In this document: positions 1 through 10,996 of the stretch, piece by piece
Layout: each line of letters begins with the position of its first letter
How positions within the stretch are numbered: position 1 is the stretch's first letter
Source of the DNA: Macrobrachium rosenbergii
Lineage: Eukaryota; Arthropoda; Malacostraca; Decapoda; Palaemonidae
Direction of reading: 5' to 3'
Length of the DNA stretch: 64,000 bases
NCBI RefSeq assembly: GCF_040412425.1
Contig: NC_089742.1
Coordinates: forward strand, 74,680,125-74,744,124
Translations under genes and position numbers: made by a program
The notes under the pieces: model-generated
The model's database searches: none
What the model saw: only the letters and a program-made list of their open reading frames with translations
Told to the model about the DNA's origin: nothing

Positions 1-571
1 TCCAATAACAATTAGCGCACGTCTACAAGCGCGAGAACTAATATTTGAAGAAAACCCGAAACTCACGAAGCCATTATTTAAAAGCAATGACAATTCGAGA
101 GTGGACGAAGAAAGGTGTGTCGAACAGAGCACGCTTGAAAATTAATTACACTCAAGTACAAAGGAGTATCATGGGTAAATGAAGAATAAGTGCAACGCAT
201 ATCAAAAACAAAAATGTTTTTTTAAACAGATTGATGTGCCGCAGGTTGAGATGTTTTTTTTTTTATTCTTTACCAAGTACAAAAATTACACAACCATTTG
301 AATGTACATTTACGCAATTTTTATTAAACCATTTTATTTTTTTTTTTTATTTTCTTGCTTCATCATGTCATTAATTATGTCAGGTAATCTGTAGGTGCAA
401 TAAGCTTTAACTACTATTTTTCGGCTCTGCTCTTGGCATGTTTGGCATTTTTTCTATTTTAGTTAATGCGATAATTTATTATTACAAAAGTTATTAAATG
501 GTTCCGCATCAACAGTGTATCATATTGTATTTTAGAATGATTCGCAATAAAGTTAAATATTTTTAGATTTT

Positions 572-1005
572 TCAGTTGTAAACACCACAATCGGAACCAT
601 TGGTTTGACGCTGGACATCTAGAATCAAAACATCTAACTGATCTGTAAGAGTTGTATAAATCTGTGAAATTTGAATCGACATACCATTATTTACTGATCT
701 GCTTGATTTTATACTGTCAGCAATATAAGTTATACCATTTGCCTCGCGCTGAAACGATAGTAAGCAGTGATTATGCCTATTGTGGTGAACTCCTGCGCTT
801 GGTGACCCTTGCCGTTTTAAATCGGTAACTATTTTCCAGAAACCTTGGGTTCTATTAAATACAGTATATATTTTGTATCCTGGAGGCCAAAAATTGTTGG
901 GAACGCGGCCGCCAGTAAATTTTGAACTGCATTTATTATACTATCGTTTAACCACACGTCGGTATTTGTTATGAGTTTTCTGACCGTTTCAGTCAAGATT
1001 TAAAT
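572..1005 (-). pseudogene. C48 (Ulp1/SENP-like) cysteine protease remnant
   Basis: Two minus-strand frames join into a C48-type peptidase fragment. The upstream frame (about 1005-845) reads VRKLITNTDVWLNDSIINA followed by an FPTIFGLQDT-like stretch, the usual start of this domain in transposon-borne copies. After a frameshift near 840, a stretch of about 95 codons without stops runs to a stop at 572. It carries the expected catalytic order: a histidine in HNHCLLSF, an aspartate in YIADSI, a glutamine in VQRQTNGSDCG and the nucleophile cysteine in SDCG. The tryptophan that normally follows the histidine is a cysteine here. Members of this family remove SUMO-like modifiers, and many copies in aquatic invertebrates are carried by DNA transposons. 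No flanking transposase was recognised, so the host element is unknown. The frameshift and early stop argue against a working gene. Confidence 0.6.
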
Positions 1006-1009
1006 ATTC

Positions 1010-1890
1010 CAGCCACAGGACAGACTTACTATATTGGGGGTTAAACTTTAATCTGACCTACTGATAAAATTGCCTCGTTCTTGATTGGAAATAAATTTAC
1101 TGAAATATCGAACAATCTACTCTAATCTTTTATTGACTTTGTCTTTACAGTACATATTGGGCCAATAAGTAAGTATTATACTCAAAACCAGTCTTTATTC
1201 ATTCTAAAAATAGTCTTTACAATATATATTTCTAAACGCATAAATACTAATGGGATACAAGCACAACCCCGATTACAACCAAAACACGCTATCGACATGG
1301 GATTACGGACCACGCACTGGTTCATGATGACCAACAATGAGATAGGCCACTTACTTACATACTGCACAGAACGATATTCTACAGGTGCAAATGGTAAGCT
1401 TCAACAATTATCGTGGACAGGCTAATGTCCGACTTTTCTTAAGCAGAATGTGATGTGCTAAAACAGTAAAACAAAAGGAAAAAAAGATGAATAACGGCCG
1501 TTATACAGACGTATCGAAAACAGAAAAAGAAACTCATCGATAACTACTGAACAGCGTCAAACAAAACTGGTCCCCTCAATAAGTCCAACACTTTATATCC
1601 AAAATGAGTTAAATTAACAATCCTGTCGTCAGTTAAGTACTCTCTTAAATACTTAACCTGTGAGTTTTCTCCAAATAGAAGTTTACGCGGTTCTAGACAT
1701 GCGCTAATCATTATTGGGGCTTCAAACGCCATTTAAGTATAAAAACCAACAAATGATACATCAAATTAAAGCCGAGAACTTTACCTTTACAACGGTGCAC
1801 TAATATTAAAAATATGTTTACAAATAAGAAAGTTATTGAGGGTTCGGCGGGTTCCGGGTTTTCCACGATAGGATTCCGGGAAATAAACCT
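1010..1890. other. No recognisable gene
   Basis: Only short unlinked reading frames are present, the longest being 62 codons on the minus strand at 1544-1732. None matched a family I recognise. The sequence looks like ordinary intergenic DNA or an old repeat. Confidence 0.5.
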
Positions 1891-1891
1891 G

Positions 1892-2130
1892 GCCTTATTT
1901 TTATTGTTAAGCAATCATAGTTGGAAAAACAGAATGTAACAAGCACAAGCCGCCACAAGGTCTGCAAAAGGGAAAGCAACCCAGGACAGGGCAGGAAACA
2001 CAGAAATGAAGGAAAAAGTATAAACGAGAAATAACAAATAAATGCAAACAAGGTGAATGATAAAGAAAAGTGAAGAAAACAAATGACCTATGAAATGGGA
2101 CTCATGTAAGCCTTCTCAAGAAAGACATTT
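1892..2130 (+). repeat. Interspersed repeat following a TTATT-rich head, copy 1
   Basis: This stretch shares ordered blocks with 54136-54380: an ATT-rich head, then a TAGTTGGAAAA block, an AAGAGAAATAACAAA-like block and a CAAGAAA..GCATTT-like end. It is older and more diverged than the second copy, and its (ATT)n head has decayed. It is noncoding and probably a SINE-like or microsatellite-seeded family. Confidence 0.5.
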
Positions 2131-2361
2131 GCACCAGGTTTGAACATCTTTAGACCTAACAATTCAGTTACTTAAAGACCATTCCATTATTTCTCACTGC
2201 TGGAACAAAACTTCTAAAACCCTGTGTGGAATCATGTATCACAAAACAAAAGGTGTGGAATTAAATGAATGTACGGAAAGATCAGAATATTGAACAATCT
2301 CAAAGCTGCATAACAGGCTAACTAACTCAAATTTCTACCAAGTAATTTAAGATTCATGCCA

Positions 2362-2662
2362 GCTAAGTTCCTCATTGGACGGGTGGGTACTGTTCTCAGT
2401 AGAACTCTGCAAATTAGGCATTTGATTCTCCGACCGGCCAATGAAGAATTTGAGAATTTATTTCTGGTGATAGAAATTCATTTCCCCTGTAATGTGGTTC
2501 GGATTCCACAATAAGCTATAGGTCCCGTTGCTAGCCATTATTTAAAAGTAATCAATTGGTTCTTAGCCACGTAAAATAAATCTAATCCTTGGGCCAGCCC
2601 TAGGAGAGCTGTTAATCAGCTCAGTGGTCTGGTTAAACAAGGTATACTTAACTTTTACAGAA
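2362..2662 (+). mobile_element. tRNA-derived SINE, copy A
   Basis: The 5' part (about 2362-2450) resembles a tRNA head, with a B-box-like TTTGATTCTCC stretch. The 3' body ends in TGGTTAAACAAGGTATACTT. An inverted copy lies at 25018-25265, and I recall the family as widespread in decapod genomic sequence. The SINE ends a few tens of bases before the first LINE ORF1-like codons. Confidence 0.7.
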
Positions 2663-2719
2663 GACCAAACGACAGAGCCGTATGGGGACTGACCCTGCTC
2701 ACAATCAGTCCCCAATTTT

Positions 2720-3660
2720 TTGGGCTTTTCTGACTTAGCTAGTTCAGAGACCACAAGCCAGACTGCTCCCCCAGAAATCTCCTCACCCCTGTCCTTTTCT
2801 ACCATGTCACCTGTCATCTCAGCATACAATGCCCCATGCTCCCTTTCCACCAGTTCATCTTTGGTGACTACTCAACAACCTTATGAACCACTGCGTTCAA
2901 CCACAAAACAACGTGCCACTACAGTACCTCTTCCTCAAAAAAATTATCTTAAGGCTTCAACTCCATCCTCTTCTACCAACCTTAAAATGTCCTCCAGTAC
3001 CTACCCAGCCCTTATGTCAACCCTCTTTGGACCCCAGAAGTGGGACTAGTACTTATCCTCCCGACCACTCCTTACACAAACAATACACTCCACTTTCAAA
3101 AGTGCCTGCAGAGACAGGTAGGAATGGTGAAATTCCTAACAAGACACGACTGCTCACGTCTTTTTATGGTGAACAAAGTGGCTCAGTCTTAAGCAATATC
3201 CACCCACAAAGACCTACAAGGTAATGCCTTCCCTACCACTCCACATCCTCACCTCAACAGTTGCTTTGGAATAGTGGTGATACCCTCTGAGCAGTGCCCG
3301 GTTGACAATGTCGGCTGGAGTGGATGCTCAACAGATCTCAAATAACTAAGTGACTGCCATGAAGCCTCCATGTTACATGCTACACTCTTGGGGACAAGAG
3401 CAACAGGAAATATCAAAAAAAACTTTGCAGATCACATTCAAGGGCAAAGACCTCCCACAAGACATATACATCGGAGGTCAGTACAAAGTCCGAAAGTATA
3501 TTCCTCCCCAATGTCAAAAGTGCTGGCACTTCAGCCACCCATCCAAATTTTGCAGATCAAGCATTTAATCTGACTGTCCCGTTTGTAGCTCATCTGACCA
3601 TGATTGAGCAAATTGCCACTCACAAGAGCACATTTGCACCAATTGAAAGTTGGCTGCCCT
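2720..3660 (+). pseudogene. LINE ORF1 (gag-like) remnant with zinc knuckles
   Basis: The N-terminal part (2720-3049) is rich in Ser, Thr and Pro and ends with an LFGPQKWD block. A shifted frame continues with a LTRHDCSRLFMVNK-like block near 3130-3180. Further on, KITFKGKDLPQDIYIGG-like and VRKYIPPQCQKCWHFSHP-like segments lead into a first CCHC knuckle (CQKCWHFSHPSKFC, about 3513-3554). A second knuckle begins CPVCSSSDHD, with its last cysteine just after an in-frame stop. ORF1 proteins of this kind bind LINE RNA. At least four frame changes or stops make it a pseudogene. Confidence 0.75.
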
Positions 3661-4614
3661 CTGCTTCAAGCATGGATTGACCCTGAAAGAAGTTAAACAA
3701 GAGGTTTCCTGCCTTGGCTTTACCACTGTCACCCTGATGCAGATCGTGACAACAGCAAAGCAAACAAGCAAAACCACTACCAACATCATGCCACAACCAA
3801 CCCCTCCCCCCCTCCTCCTCTTTATTTCCAAAATCCACCACCACCTCTAATACTTCCTTACCCTCATCACTTTCTTTTCCCAAACTGCTGCATACGGTAC
3901 TTCTAAAGTACCATCATCCACCACCTCTTCCCCTCTTATCATCTCAAGTGTATCTTTGTCAAAACTTTGAAGTATTACATTCAGAAACACCTACATCCCT
4001 ATTTTCCCATCACTCACTCCCAAAGCTTCCTCTCCTTAACCTCCCACACTAAGAAATAAATGCCAATTTGGAACAACCCCAAAGACCAATAACAAATTTT
4101 CCCCTTCAAAGTTTTCCTAGTCACCTCCAGTTTGCCCTCCACCCAAGAAAACTCTTACAGCCAAGTCTCCTCTGGAAACCATGAAGGACATTGAAGATTA
4201 ATTAAAACGACCCTTTATCACGATCCCAAACCCAACCTCATCCCCCAAAAAATATGCTACTGTCCATCATACCACTCCTGAGGTCCACAACACTCACTAT
4301 CCTTCCCCCAACTCCCCTGCCAACTTACACAGAATCTCCACCCACCTCACTTTTCCCCTAACTATCTCCTTTCCCACCCAAGCTTCCACTCAGACCTCTG
4401 TACAGAGGAAAAAGTATCCTTGACCTTGCTTTACCACCAGGTTGTACCCGCGAGTCTCTCTCTTCATATCCCTCCTCACCTTTAGACTTCCCTTCTACAA
4501 GATGACTCGCCTGTTATTCTTGACACTCATCCATCCCTACTTCATACTGAAGACAGTCCATCGCCATCTAACCGTCCTACCTCAACCATACCAACTATCA
4601 TATCACGTCGTATA

Positions 4615-5235
4615 TCTCCAGTGGAACATTCAAGGATTCCAATCCCAAAGAGACAATCTCAGATATCTCTTCTAACAATACGGACCTAAAGTAATGCGCC
4701 TCCAAGAAACTTTCCTTACCTAACCACCGAAACCTACTCCCAATTACCACTTCCATTATTCTCCTCACTTCATTTCTGCTTCTGTTTTAATTCATCACAA
4801 AATACCATATTTACCCATAAGCAATTACAACCTTTCCTTGTAATATTACACTACAACGATGAATTACCATAGTATCAGTCTACCTTTCTCCCTCCTACTC
4901 TATTGACTTCACTGCCTTTCAAGACCTCCTTTCCCAATTACCATCCCCCTTACTTGTGACAGGTGACTTCAACTGCCGCCACACATTATGGGGCGACTCG
5001 GTTATCAATTCCTGTGGACGCTCCCTTGAACAGTTTTTAATATCTAATAACCTTTCTACATTAAACTCAGAACACCTGACACATTTTGATGCAAAAACAC
5101 ATTCCTTTTCTTGTCTAGATCTATCATTATGCTCTCCTGCTCTCCAACTTGAATTTTATTGGTCAGTATTAGGCTGCTTCATAACTAGTGACCACCTCTC
5201 TACCATTCTTGCACTCACTTCCTGTGTCCCACTTC
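4615..5235 (+). pseudogene. LINE ORF2 endonuclease remnant
   Basis: The segment opens with QWNIQGFQSQRDNLRYLF followed by a LQETF-like block, the usual start of the LINE exonuclease-endonuclease-phosphatase fold. The best-preserved stretch, 4953-5235, contains VTGDFNCRHTLWG with the metal-binding Asp-Phe-Asn, then a LDLSLCSPAL block and SDHLSTILAL near the end with the Ser-Asp-His motif. These match the GDFN, D-L-S and SDH motifs of endonucleases that nick target DNA for target-primed reverse transcription. Frameshifts near 4680-4950 and the stop at 5333 break the frame. Confidence 0.8.
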
Positions 5236-5989
5236 CCAATCTTCCATGCTGGCACTTAGATAAAGCTGACTGGCACTCTTTTTCCACTTTTTCAGACGTC
5301 TCTACCTCCCAAACCCCTTTCATCAACCCTTGACATGCTTGTATACTTCACCATCACTGTTCTAAGTGTGCCATTCACTGCCATCCCATGGACCACCCAA
5401 TCTTTCACATCAAAGTGTGTACCCTGGTGGAACAAAGACTGCACCTGAGCTCTACACGCTGTTTGGTGTAGCTTCAAACAAAAAAAAAACTCTCCTGGAC
5501 ACCTCACTGCCTTTATAATTTTCAAAAGAGGCACACCCTCATTGAAATGCAAAATACATATTTCACAAATCACAAGTTGGAAATGCTATGTCTCCTCATT
5601 AACTTCTTCCTCCCCTATTTCAGCTGTCTGGAAACGTATACAGTACATAAAACATCAGGAAAACACCCAACTTACAAAGTCCTAGTACTAAACATAATTT
5701 TATTGCTGACAACAGAAATAGCCAACACACTAGGCCAATATTTTAGTCACATTAAAACAGAAGAACATTTCCTTCCCAATTCACAAACATCTCAAAACAG
5801 AAAAGAACCCAATCAACTTTACATACCTTCCATGGAATCACACAATATTCAGTTTTTCATTGCAGAACTCATCTTGTCAGAACACATGTGAAGGGCCTGA
5901 TAGTATCCACAACCAAATGCTCTGACACCTTCTGTCAAATTTCATAACCTATCAATATTGAATATGGATAAAAGGAGAATTTCACCAGC

Positions 5990-7030
5990 AGTGGCACAAA
6001 GCCCTCATCCTTCCCTTCCTAAAACCAAATAAATCAGGAAATGCACCCTTAAAGACTATCGACCTATTTCCCTAACCAGTTGCTTTTGTAAATTACTAGA
6101 AAGAATTACAATTTTCACCTAATGTGGCATTTAGAATCAAAACAACTTTCTTCATCTCAATTTGACTACAGACGAGGCAAGAGCACAGCAAACCCTCTTG
6201 CACACAAAGAATCTTACATCCAAACAGTCTTTGCTTCTAAACAATCAGTCCTTGCTGTTTTCGTTGACTTAGAAAAAGCAAACGATACCACCTGAAAATA
6301 TCATTACTTCAATTTGATATAAAAGGTAATATGTGTGTTTTCAACCAATCTTTTCTTAACAACCAAACCTTCCATGTATGCATAAATTCTTCCATTTCTT
6401 TACCCTTCACTCAATATGAAGGAGTTCCCCACAGCTGCATTCGTAGCATTACCCTTTTTCTTATAGCAATTAATGGTATGCAGATTCTTCAGTCACAAAG
6501 CTCCACTCACTTATACAGTCTGCCGTTCTACCTGCCTCTTCATTGGCCACTAGACATCGATTCCTCTTTTCCACCAATAAAACTTTTTCCATTCTTTTCT
6601 CTTGCTCCCAAACAGTATCTCCATCGCCACTTTTGCTTTACAATTCACCCATACAGTGCCGTACTAGTGGTAAATTCCTTGGTTTAACTTTGTATTCCCT
6701 CCTTATCTGGAAGGAACACATCCTAACAATTAAAAAAAAAAATCTGCCCTCCAACCTCTTTGCCTCCTTCAAACTTTATCCCAAATACCCAAGGCGCTGA
6801 CCATAAAACACTACTGCATCTACATGTAGTACCCATTCTATCTGTCCTGGATTACAGATGCCATGTGTACTCTTCAGCTTCCCCTTCTCTTCTTGGCCTT
6901 CTAGACCCAATGCACCACTTAACACTAAGACTGGCCCTTGGGGCCTTCCGTTCTTCACCAGTAGAAAGCCTGTGTGCTGAATCATGACTAACATTGCTCG
7001 CCCGCCGACGTGCCCTCCTCTCTTAGATAC
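5990..7030 (+). pseudogene. LINE ORF2 reverse transcriptase remnant
   Basis: The fragment starts with a WHKALILPFLKPNKSG block, then YRPISLTSCFCKLLERI (about 6058-6108). Other frames follow with SQFDYRRGKSTAN and VFVDLEKANDTT (motif A region) and EGVPHSCIRS (motif B region; consensus GVPQGS). The Tyr-x-Asp-Asp motif C cannot be found. The downstream RT thumb and linker are recognisable as KFLGLTLYSLLIWKEHI, then LDYRCHVYSSASPSLLGLLD and LRLALGAFRSSPVESL (about 6840-6975). Multiple frame changes and the missing catalytic core show a long-dead copy. Confidence 0.8.
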
Positions 7031-7142
7031 TATGCCAAATTCCACCAATCTCCACCCTGAAGTTAACTATACCTGAAACCCTCCTTGCCAAATTTATTAA
7101 CAATCCCAATGGACCCCGCCATTTCTCTATTCGTATGAAAAC

Positions 7143-7145
<3 letters not shown>

Positions 7146-7225
<80 letters not shown>
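7146..7225. repeat. (CT)n microsatellite inside the LINE
   Basis: About 40 uninterrupted CT dinucleotides lie between the RT and RNase H regions of the LINE. The Ser-Leu or Arg-Glu runs in reading frames crossing it are artefacts of the repeat. Confidence 0.98.
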
Positions 7226-7229
<4 letters not shown>

Positions 7230-7384
7230 ACCACAATTTGAAATCCTTCCTTTCTACATCCACACTTTCCCACCTTGGCTAATCCCCACTCCCTCAGTCT
7301 GTCCATCCATACTACACAACTAATCAAAACATACTCACTCTCCTATTCTACGTTCTCATTTCCTAGAGCCCATTTTGACACATG

Positions 7385-8130
7385 GACTTGCACCCCGATC
7401 TACACAGATGGCTCCAAGTCCCCTAAAGGAGCTGGGGCTGCTGTCCTCTTCCCCACCAAACATTTCCAACTACTAGTGCCACCTGTGGCAAGCATACTTA
7501 CAGCAGAACTATTTGCCATTTTGTTTGCACTAAAACAACTAATTCTACCCCTCATCATCCTTCATTATCAAACCTAATTCATCCAGTCTATTGACTGCAT
7601 CTATCCTTTAGTCCGAGAGATTCAAAATTGGCTCTTTCATATTGAAATCTGGGAAAAACTAGTTTGCTTCTGCTGTACCCTGAGCCATGTGGGCATCCTA
7701 GGCAATGAGCAAGTGGACTCTTTGGCCCACTCTGCGGCTTTGTCAGGATGCCCGCATTTCAAAACCACATTCAGATTACTTACCATTCTTCCGTAACTAA
7801 TCACTATATCGCTGGTAGTCTTTCAGGTCCAGTATCTCAAATAACATGCTCCGCACTGTTAAACGTACCATACTACCATAGTTAAACCCATGCCACAAGA
7901 TCAGCTCTTCCCCGACGACAAATTGGCCATTCAAACCTCACATTCTCCCACCTGATGAACGGATCCCCTCCAACCTTTTGTCCAACTTGCCGTATCCCTC
8001 TTTCCATATCCCATATAATCCTTTCCTGCCCCCAGCACACAGTCTCACGCTACAGAACCTTGACCAGCCTAACCTCTCTTCCCCGTCCGCCTCGCCTTCA
8101 TGATATTCTCACCAAACAGAACCCTTCTCC
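7385..8130 (+). pseudogene. LINE ORF2 RNase H and C-terminal cysteine-rich remnant
   Basis: The first 60 codons are well kept: CTPIYTDGSKSPKGAGAAVL gives the first catalytic Asp, and SILTAELFAILFALKQL gives the catalytic Glu. After a stop at 7575, an IQSIDCIYPL block and LSHVGILGNEQVDSLAHSA (about 7680-7740) supply the remaining conserved features. A later frame holds PTFCPTCRIPLSISHIILSC (about 7974-8033), the Cys/His-rich tail common at the end of these ORF2 proteins. The RNase H would remove template RNA after reverse transcription. The reading frame is broken at several places. Confidence 0.8.
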
Positions 8131-8280
8131 ATAGGACGTGTGTAATCTGCTTCTTTCAATAAATATTTATCTAATATAGCCTACCACCCAATAATTCTAA
8201 CCATACTGTATTTATAATCAGAATAACATTGCACCATATGGTCTCCAAGGCCTGGTGCTTGATTAATTCAGTTCAGTGTC

Positions 8281-9465
8281 ACTTAATTACCCTTAGGGCA
8301 TCTGAAATTTCAACCATTAGCTTCAAGTCCAAAGTCCCATTTACACCTGAAGGGAAAAAATCCAGCATCCATGAATGAATGATTACTATAACTCTTTACC
8401 TTAACCACAAATTTTCATAGTTAGAATTCAATACCAGGCCTAAAAATCTAAATTTCATAGTAAATTCTGATTGGGTTAAGAGATCTTAGACTGTTTTGTA
8501 TATTTCTTTAACACTATTGCTATCACGTCCTATGCTAACCATATGCTGCAAGGCCAATAACCAATTAATGTTCCAGTGTTCGAGCACATGAGGAATTGCA
8601 ACCTTTCAAGTAAGAGGAGTGTGCAGTAAGAGGAAGTTTGATATATATCAAACAGGAAAATGGGCTAATGGTGGAATTCCTGGAAAGGTCAGTCAAATGA
8701 ATGACATTGAAATGTGGTGCAAAAAGAAGCTGCAAGTCCTACACTCACCAAATGATTATTTGGTCGATAATCTCCGCGAAAATCATGAGATGAATGACAT
8801 TTTGAATTGTGAAGCATTCTGTATTCATAACTTCATCAGTCTAAAAGAGATTCCGCTAATCTTAGTGGTTCTGAATTGACTAACTTGATTAAAATTATTT
8901 TATAATGGACACAAGGACTGAACTTTTTCACTATTGGGATTGGTACTTGGTCAAAAGATGCAGCGATGCTAAACGATCTGTCCTCAGGAAGTGAATCGGC
9001 AAATCAACTTCCTTGCGATTCTTTAAAAGGATAATATATTTGAGAAACGTGTATTATAAATGAAGGCACTACTCTAATTAATACATTGCAAAAAACAGCT
9101 TATGAAAATATTAGGACAATGTGACACCTTTTTCCTGGCGCGTTGCTAAATCTGGGTTTACTCTAAGGGGATGGTGAGGAAGAAAACAATTATGGTTTTG
9201 GGTATCTCTGGATTAATCCTTTCTATTAAAGGGCTCCTGTACTTTGCAATCGTGACAAACTTTGGCGATATGTAAAATATATAAAAAAACAAAAGCCTTA
9301 ATTATTAAAGTAAGACCAACGAGACTTACAATAATAAAAATTATGTAATATAAAAAAATCCAAATTATGAATGACGACGTACGAAAGGGAGAAAGAGAAC
9401 TTCAACTATGGAACCATTCCCTGAACTAACCAAATTAACCCTTCTGTTCAGTCAAATAATTTTAT
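8281..9465. other. No recognisable gene
   Basis: AT-rich DNA. One plus-strand reading frame of 86 codons (8619-8879) matches nothing I know. The pol and 3' LTR expected downstream of the minus-strand gypsy gag at 9470-10918 were not found here. Confidence 0.5.
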
Positions 9466-9469
9466 GCTT

Positions 9470-10918
9470 GAAGCAGTCCTTTATAATGTGACCTTTCTTT
9501 TCACAAAATAAAAAATGTCACTCACATGCTTGGTAGTTTTCAATTTTCATTTGTGATTTACATTCAGGTTCCTTGCCTAACTTACTATGCCTTTTAGTTT
9601 CAAAAGTTACACGATGTGTTTTTTTTATCATACTGTCATTCTTTACTAAACTGATGGGTCAAAGCAAATTTATCTGCTAATTCTTGTGAACTTGTGTACC
9701 TGACACTCAATATATAATTTAATAATGTCTGGTGAAATGTTCTCTTTAAAATCCTGTCAAAATCAGCTCCTTCAGGTCCTCTAACTTGCTTACTTCCACC
9801 GAATTACACCACTCATTAAAATACTGTTCTTTGCACCTAGCAAACTCCATGAACGTTTTTCTAAAATGTCTCAATTTTAATCAATAAAGCTTCCTTACAG
9901 TCTCGTAATTAGCACATTGTTCGTCTGAAAGACAATAATCTTCTTGGGCTTTACCTAAGAGAGCAGACTTCACTTTGGTTTTATGTACAGCCCTCCATAG
10001 GGATAATTCCCTCTCTGGCGGGCCTTTGTACGTTTTCAAATTAAGGTGCTTCTTATATTTTATAATTGTCTTTCAGTGTTTTCTCGTCAGTATCGTAGCT
10101 CCTGCAGAATAGGAGTGTCTTTAGTTCTTTTTTAAATTTGCTTTCTTCTTGTATTAAATTGCATAGATTATTAATCAAAGCCATGATCCGTATTATTTTT
10201 CACCTTTGACACATTCTTTGCATACTCTGCACTTACTGTCATCATGTGTTTTATGTTTAGTATCACTATGACCTTTCTTTACACAATTTTTACACTTGAT
10301 GTTGCTAGCACATTCATTTGATTTGTGATTTTCACCACATCTACGGCAAGCTTGGTCGTTTCTACAATTTGTTGCGCTGTGACCAAATTCCTGACATTTA
10401 TAGCATTGACAGGGCATGTAACAGTCGTATGCTTTGCAACGGCTACACAGTGTATACAATTTGTCACCTATATCATAGATAGCCTTTGCAACAACATACA
10501 TAAGTATTCTTTGGGCACTACCTGTTTCATGAGATTTTCAAATGACTGGAAATATTTTGATACATCACTTTCACTGAATTTCGGAATTTGAGTACAGTTG
10601 CCCACCAGAATCTATCCGTTTCCGCATAGAGTCCCCTCAACCTTTAATGAACTGGCAGAAATTAATCTAAGTTTTTGTAGTTCATATTGCCTTAAGTTTT
10701 CCCTCCCCCCCTCCCCTCTGCTTCCAACTCCAACTTCAGCTCTAGCGTGTCTCTCACTACGCTCCTCTGTTTGCTGAACTTGAACAAACTCCCATAAAGA
10801 ATCTCCCTCATAACCTAACTCCTTTCCCTGTCACGAATTCTTTTGGTCTATCACACATCTTCTACCAATAGACGGCATCTTCTACCAATAGACGGCATCT
10901 TCTACCAATAGACGGCAT
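9470..10918 (-). pseudogene. SCAN-like gypsy gag remnant, interrupted
   Basis: Three blocks in order belong to one gag: the N-terminal charged region (about 10870-10640), the start of the SCAN-like core (about 10590-10500), and its continuation (about 9990-9470) with ALLGKAQEDY, CANYETVRKLY, FARCKEQYFNEWC and a final CCHC knuckle. The core is split by about 0.45-0.5 kb that includes a LINE ORF1-like zinc-knuckle frame. Stops and frameshifts occur throughout. Gag would form the particle and bind RNA. The family placement rests on remembered motif order. Confidence 0.6.
10193..10501 (-). pseudogene. CCHC zinc-knuckle fragment of LINE ORF1 type, nested in gypsy gag
   Basis: This 102-codon frame has three Cys/His clusters: C33-x2-C36-x4-H41-x4-C46, C52-x2-C55-x3-H59-x4-C64, and C70-x2-C73 followed by H78 and C91. 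The sequence before them (YDIGDKLYTLCSRCKAYDC) and the spacing resemble the ORF1 C-terminus of non-LTR retrotransposons, not a retroviral gag knuckle pair. It sits exactly where the surrounding gypsy gag core is interrupted, which suggests a nested insertion. It could alternatively be an unusual gag. No complete LINE is attached. Confidence 0.55.
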
Positions 10919-10930
10919 CTTCTACCAATA
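10857..10930. repeat. 20-bp tandem repeat over the gag start
   Basis: The unit TCTACCAATAGACGGCATCT is repeated three times, with a partial fourth. On the minus strand each unit carries an ATG (10918, 10898 and 10878). Because 20 is not a multiple of three, the three ATGs fall in three different reading frames. Confidence 0.95.
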
Positions 10931-10996
10931 AACTGAAGGTGAAAGCAAAAGTTATTTGCAATGGCTAAAGATATAGTTAGAAGCAAGGTGGCCAAT

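Larger units (their letters stand above)
2700..8280 (+). mobile_element. Decayed I-superfamily (RNase H-bearing) LINE
   Basis: The plus strand holds, in order, a Ser/Thr/Pro-rich ORF1 start (2720-3049), ORF1 zinc knuckles (about 3510-3650), an apurinic-type endonuclease (about 4615-5235), a reverse transcriptase (about 5990-7030), an RNase H (about 7390-7770) and a terminal cysteine-rich segment (about 7970-8120). This is the architecture of RNase H-containing LINEs such as the I, Nimb and LOA groups. Every domain is broken by frameshifts and stops, and a (CT)n tract sits between RT and RNase H. The 3' end is placed near 8280 after an AATAAATATTTAT stretch. The copy cannot be autonomous. Confidence 0.85.

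Noticed and set aside
7127..7327. Arg-Glu or Ser-Leu repeat proteins on both strands
   Set aside because: They are translations of the (CT)n microsatellite inside a dead LINE.
10857..10930. Regular repeats that could be mistaken for a CRISPR array
   Set aside because: The 20-bp units are directly contiguous with no spacers, and the genome is eukaryotic.
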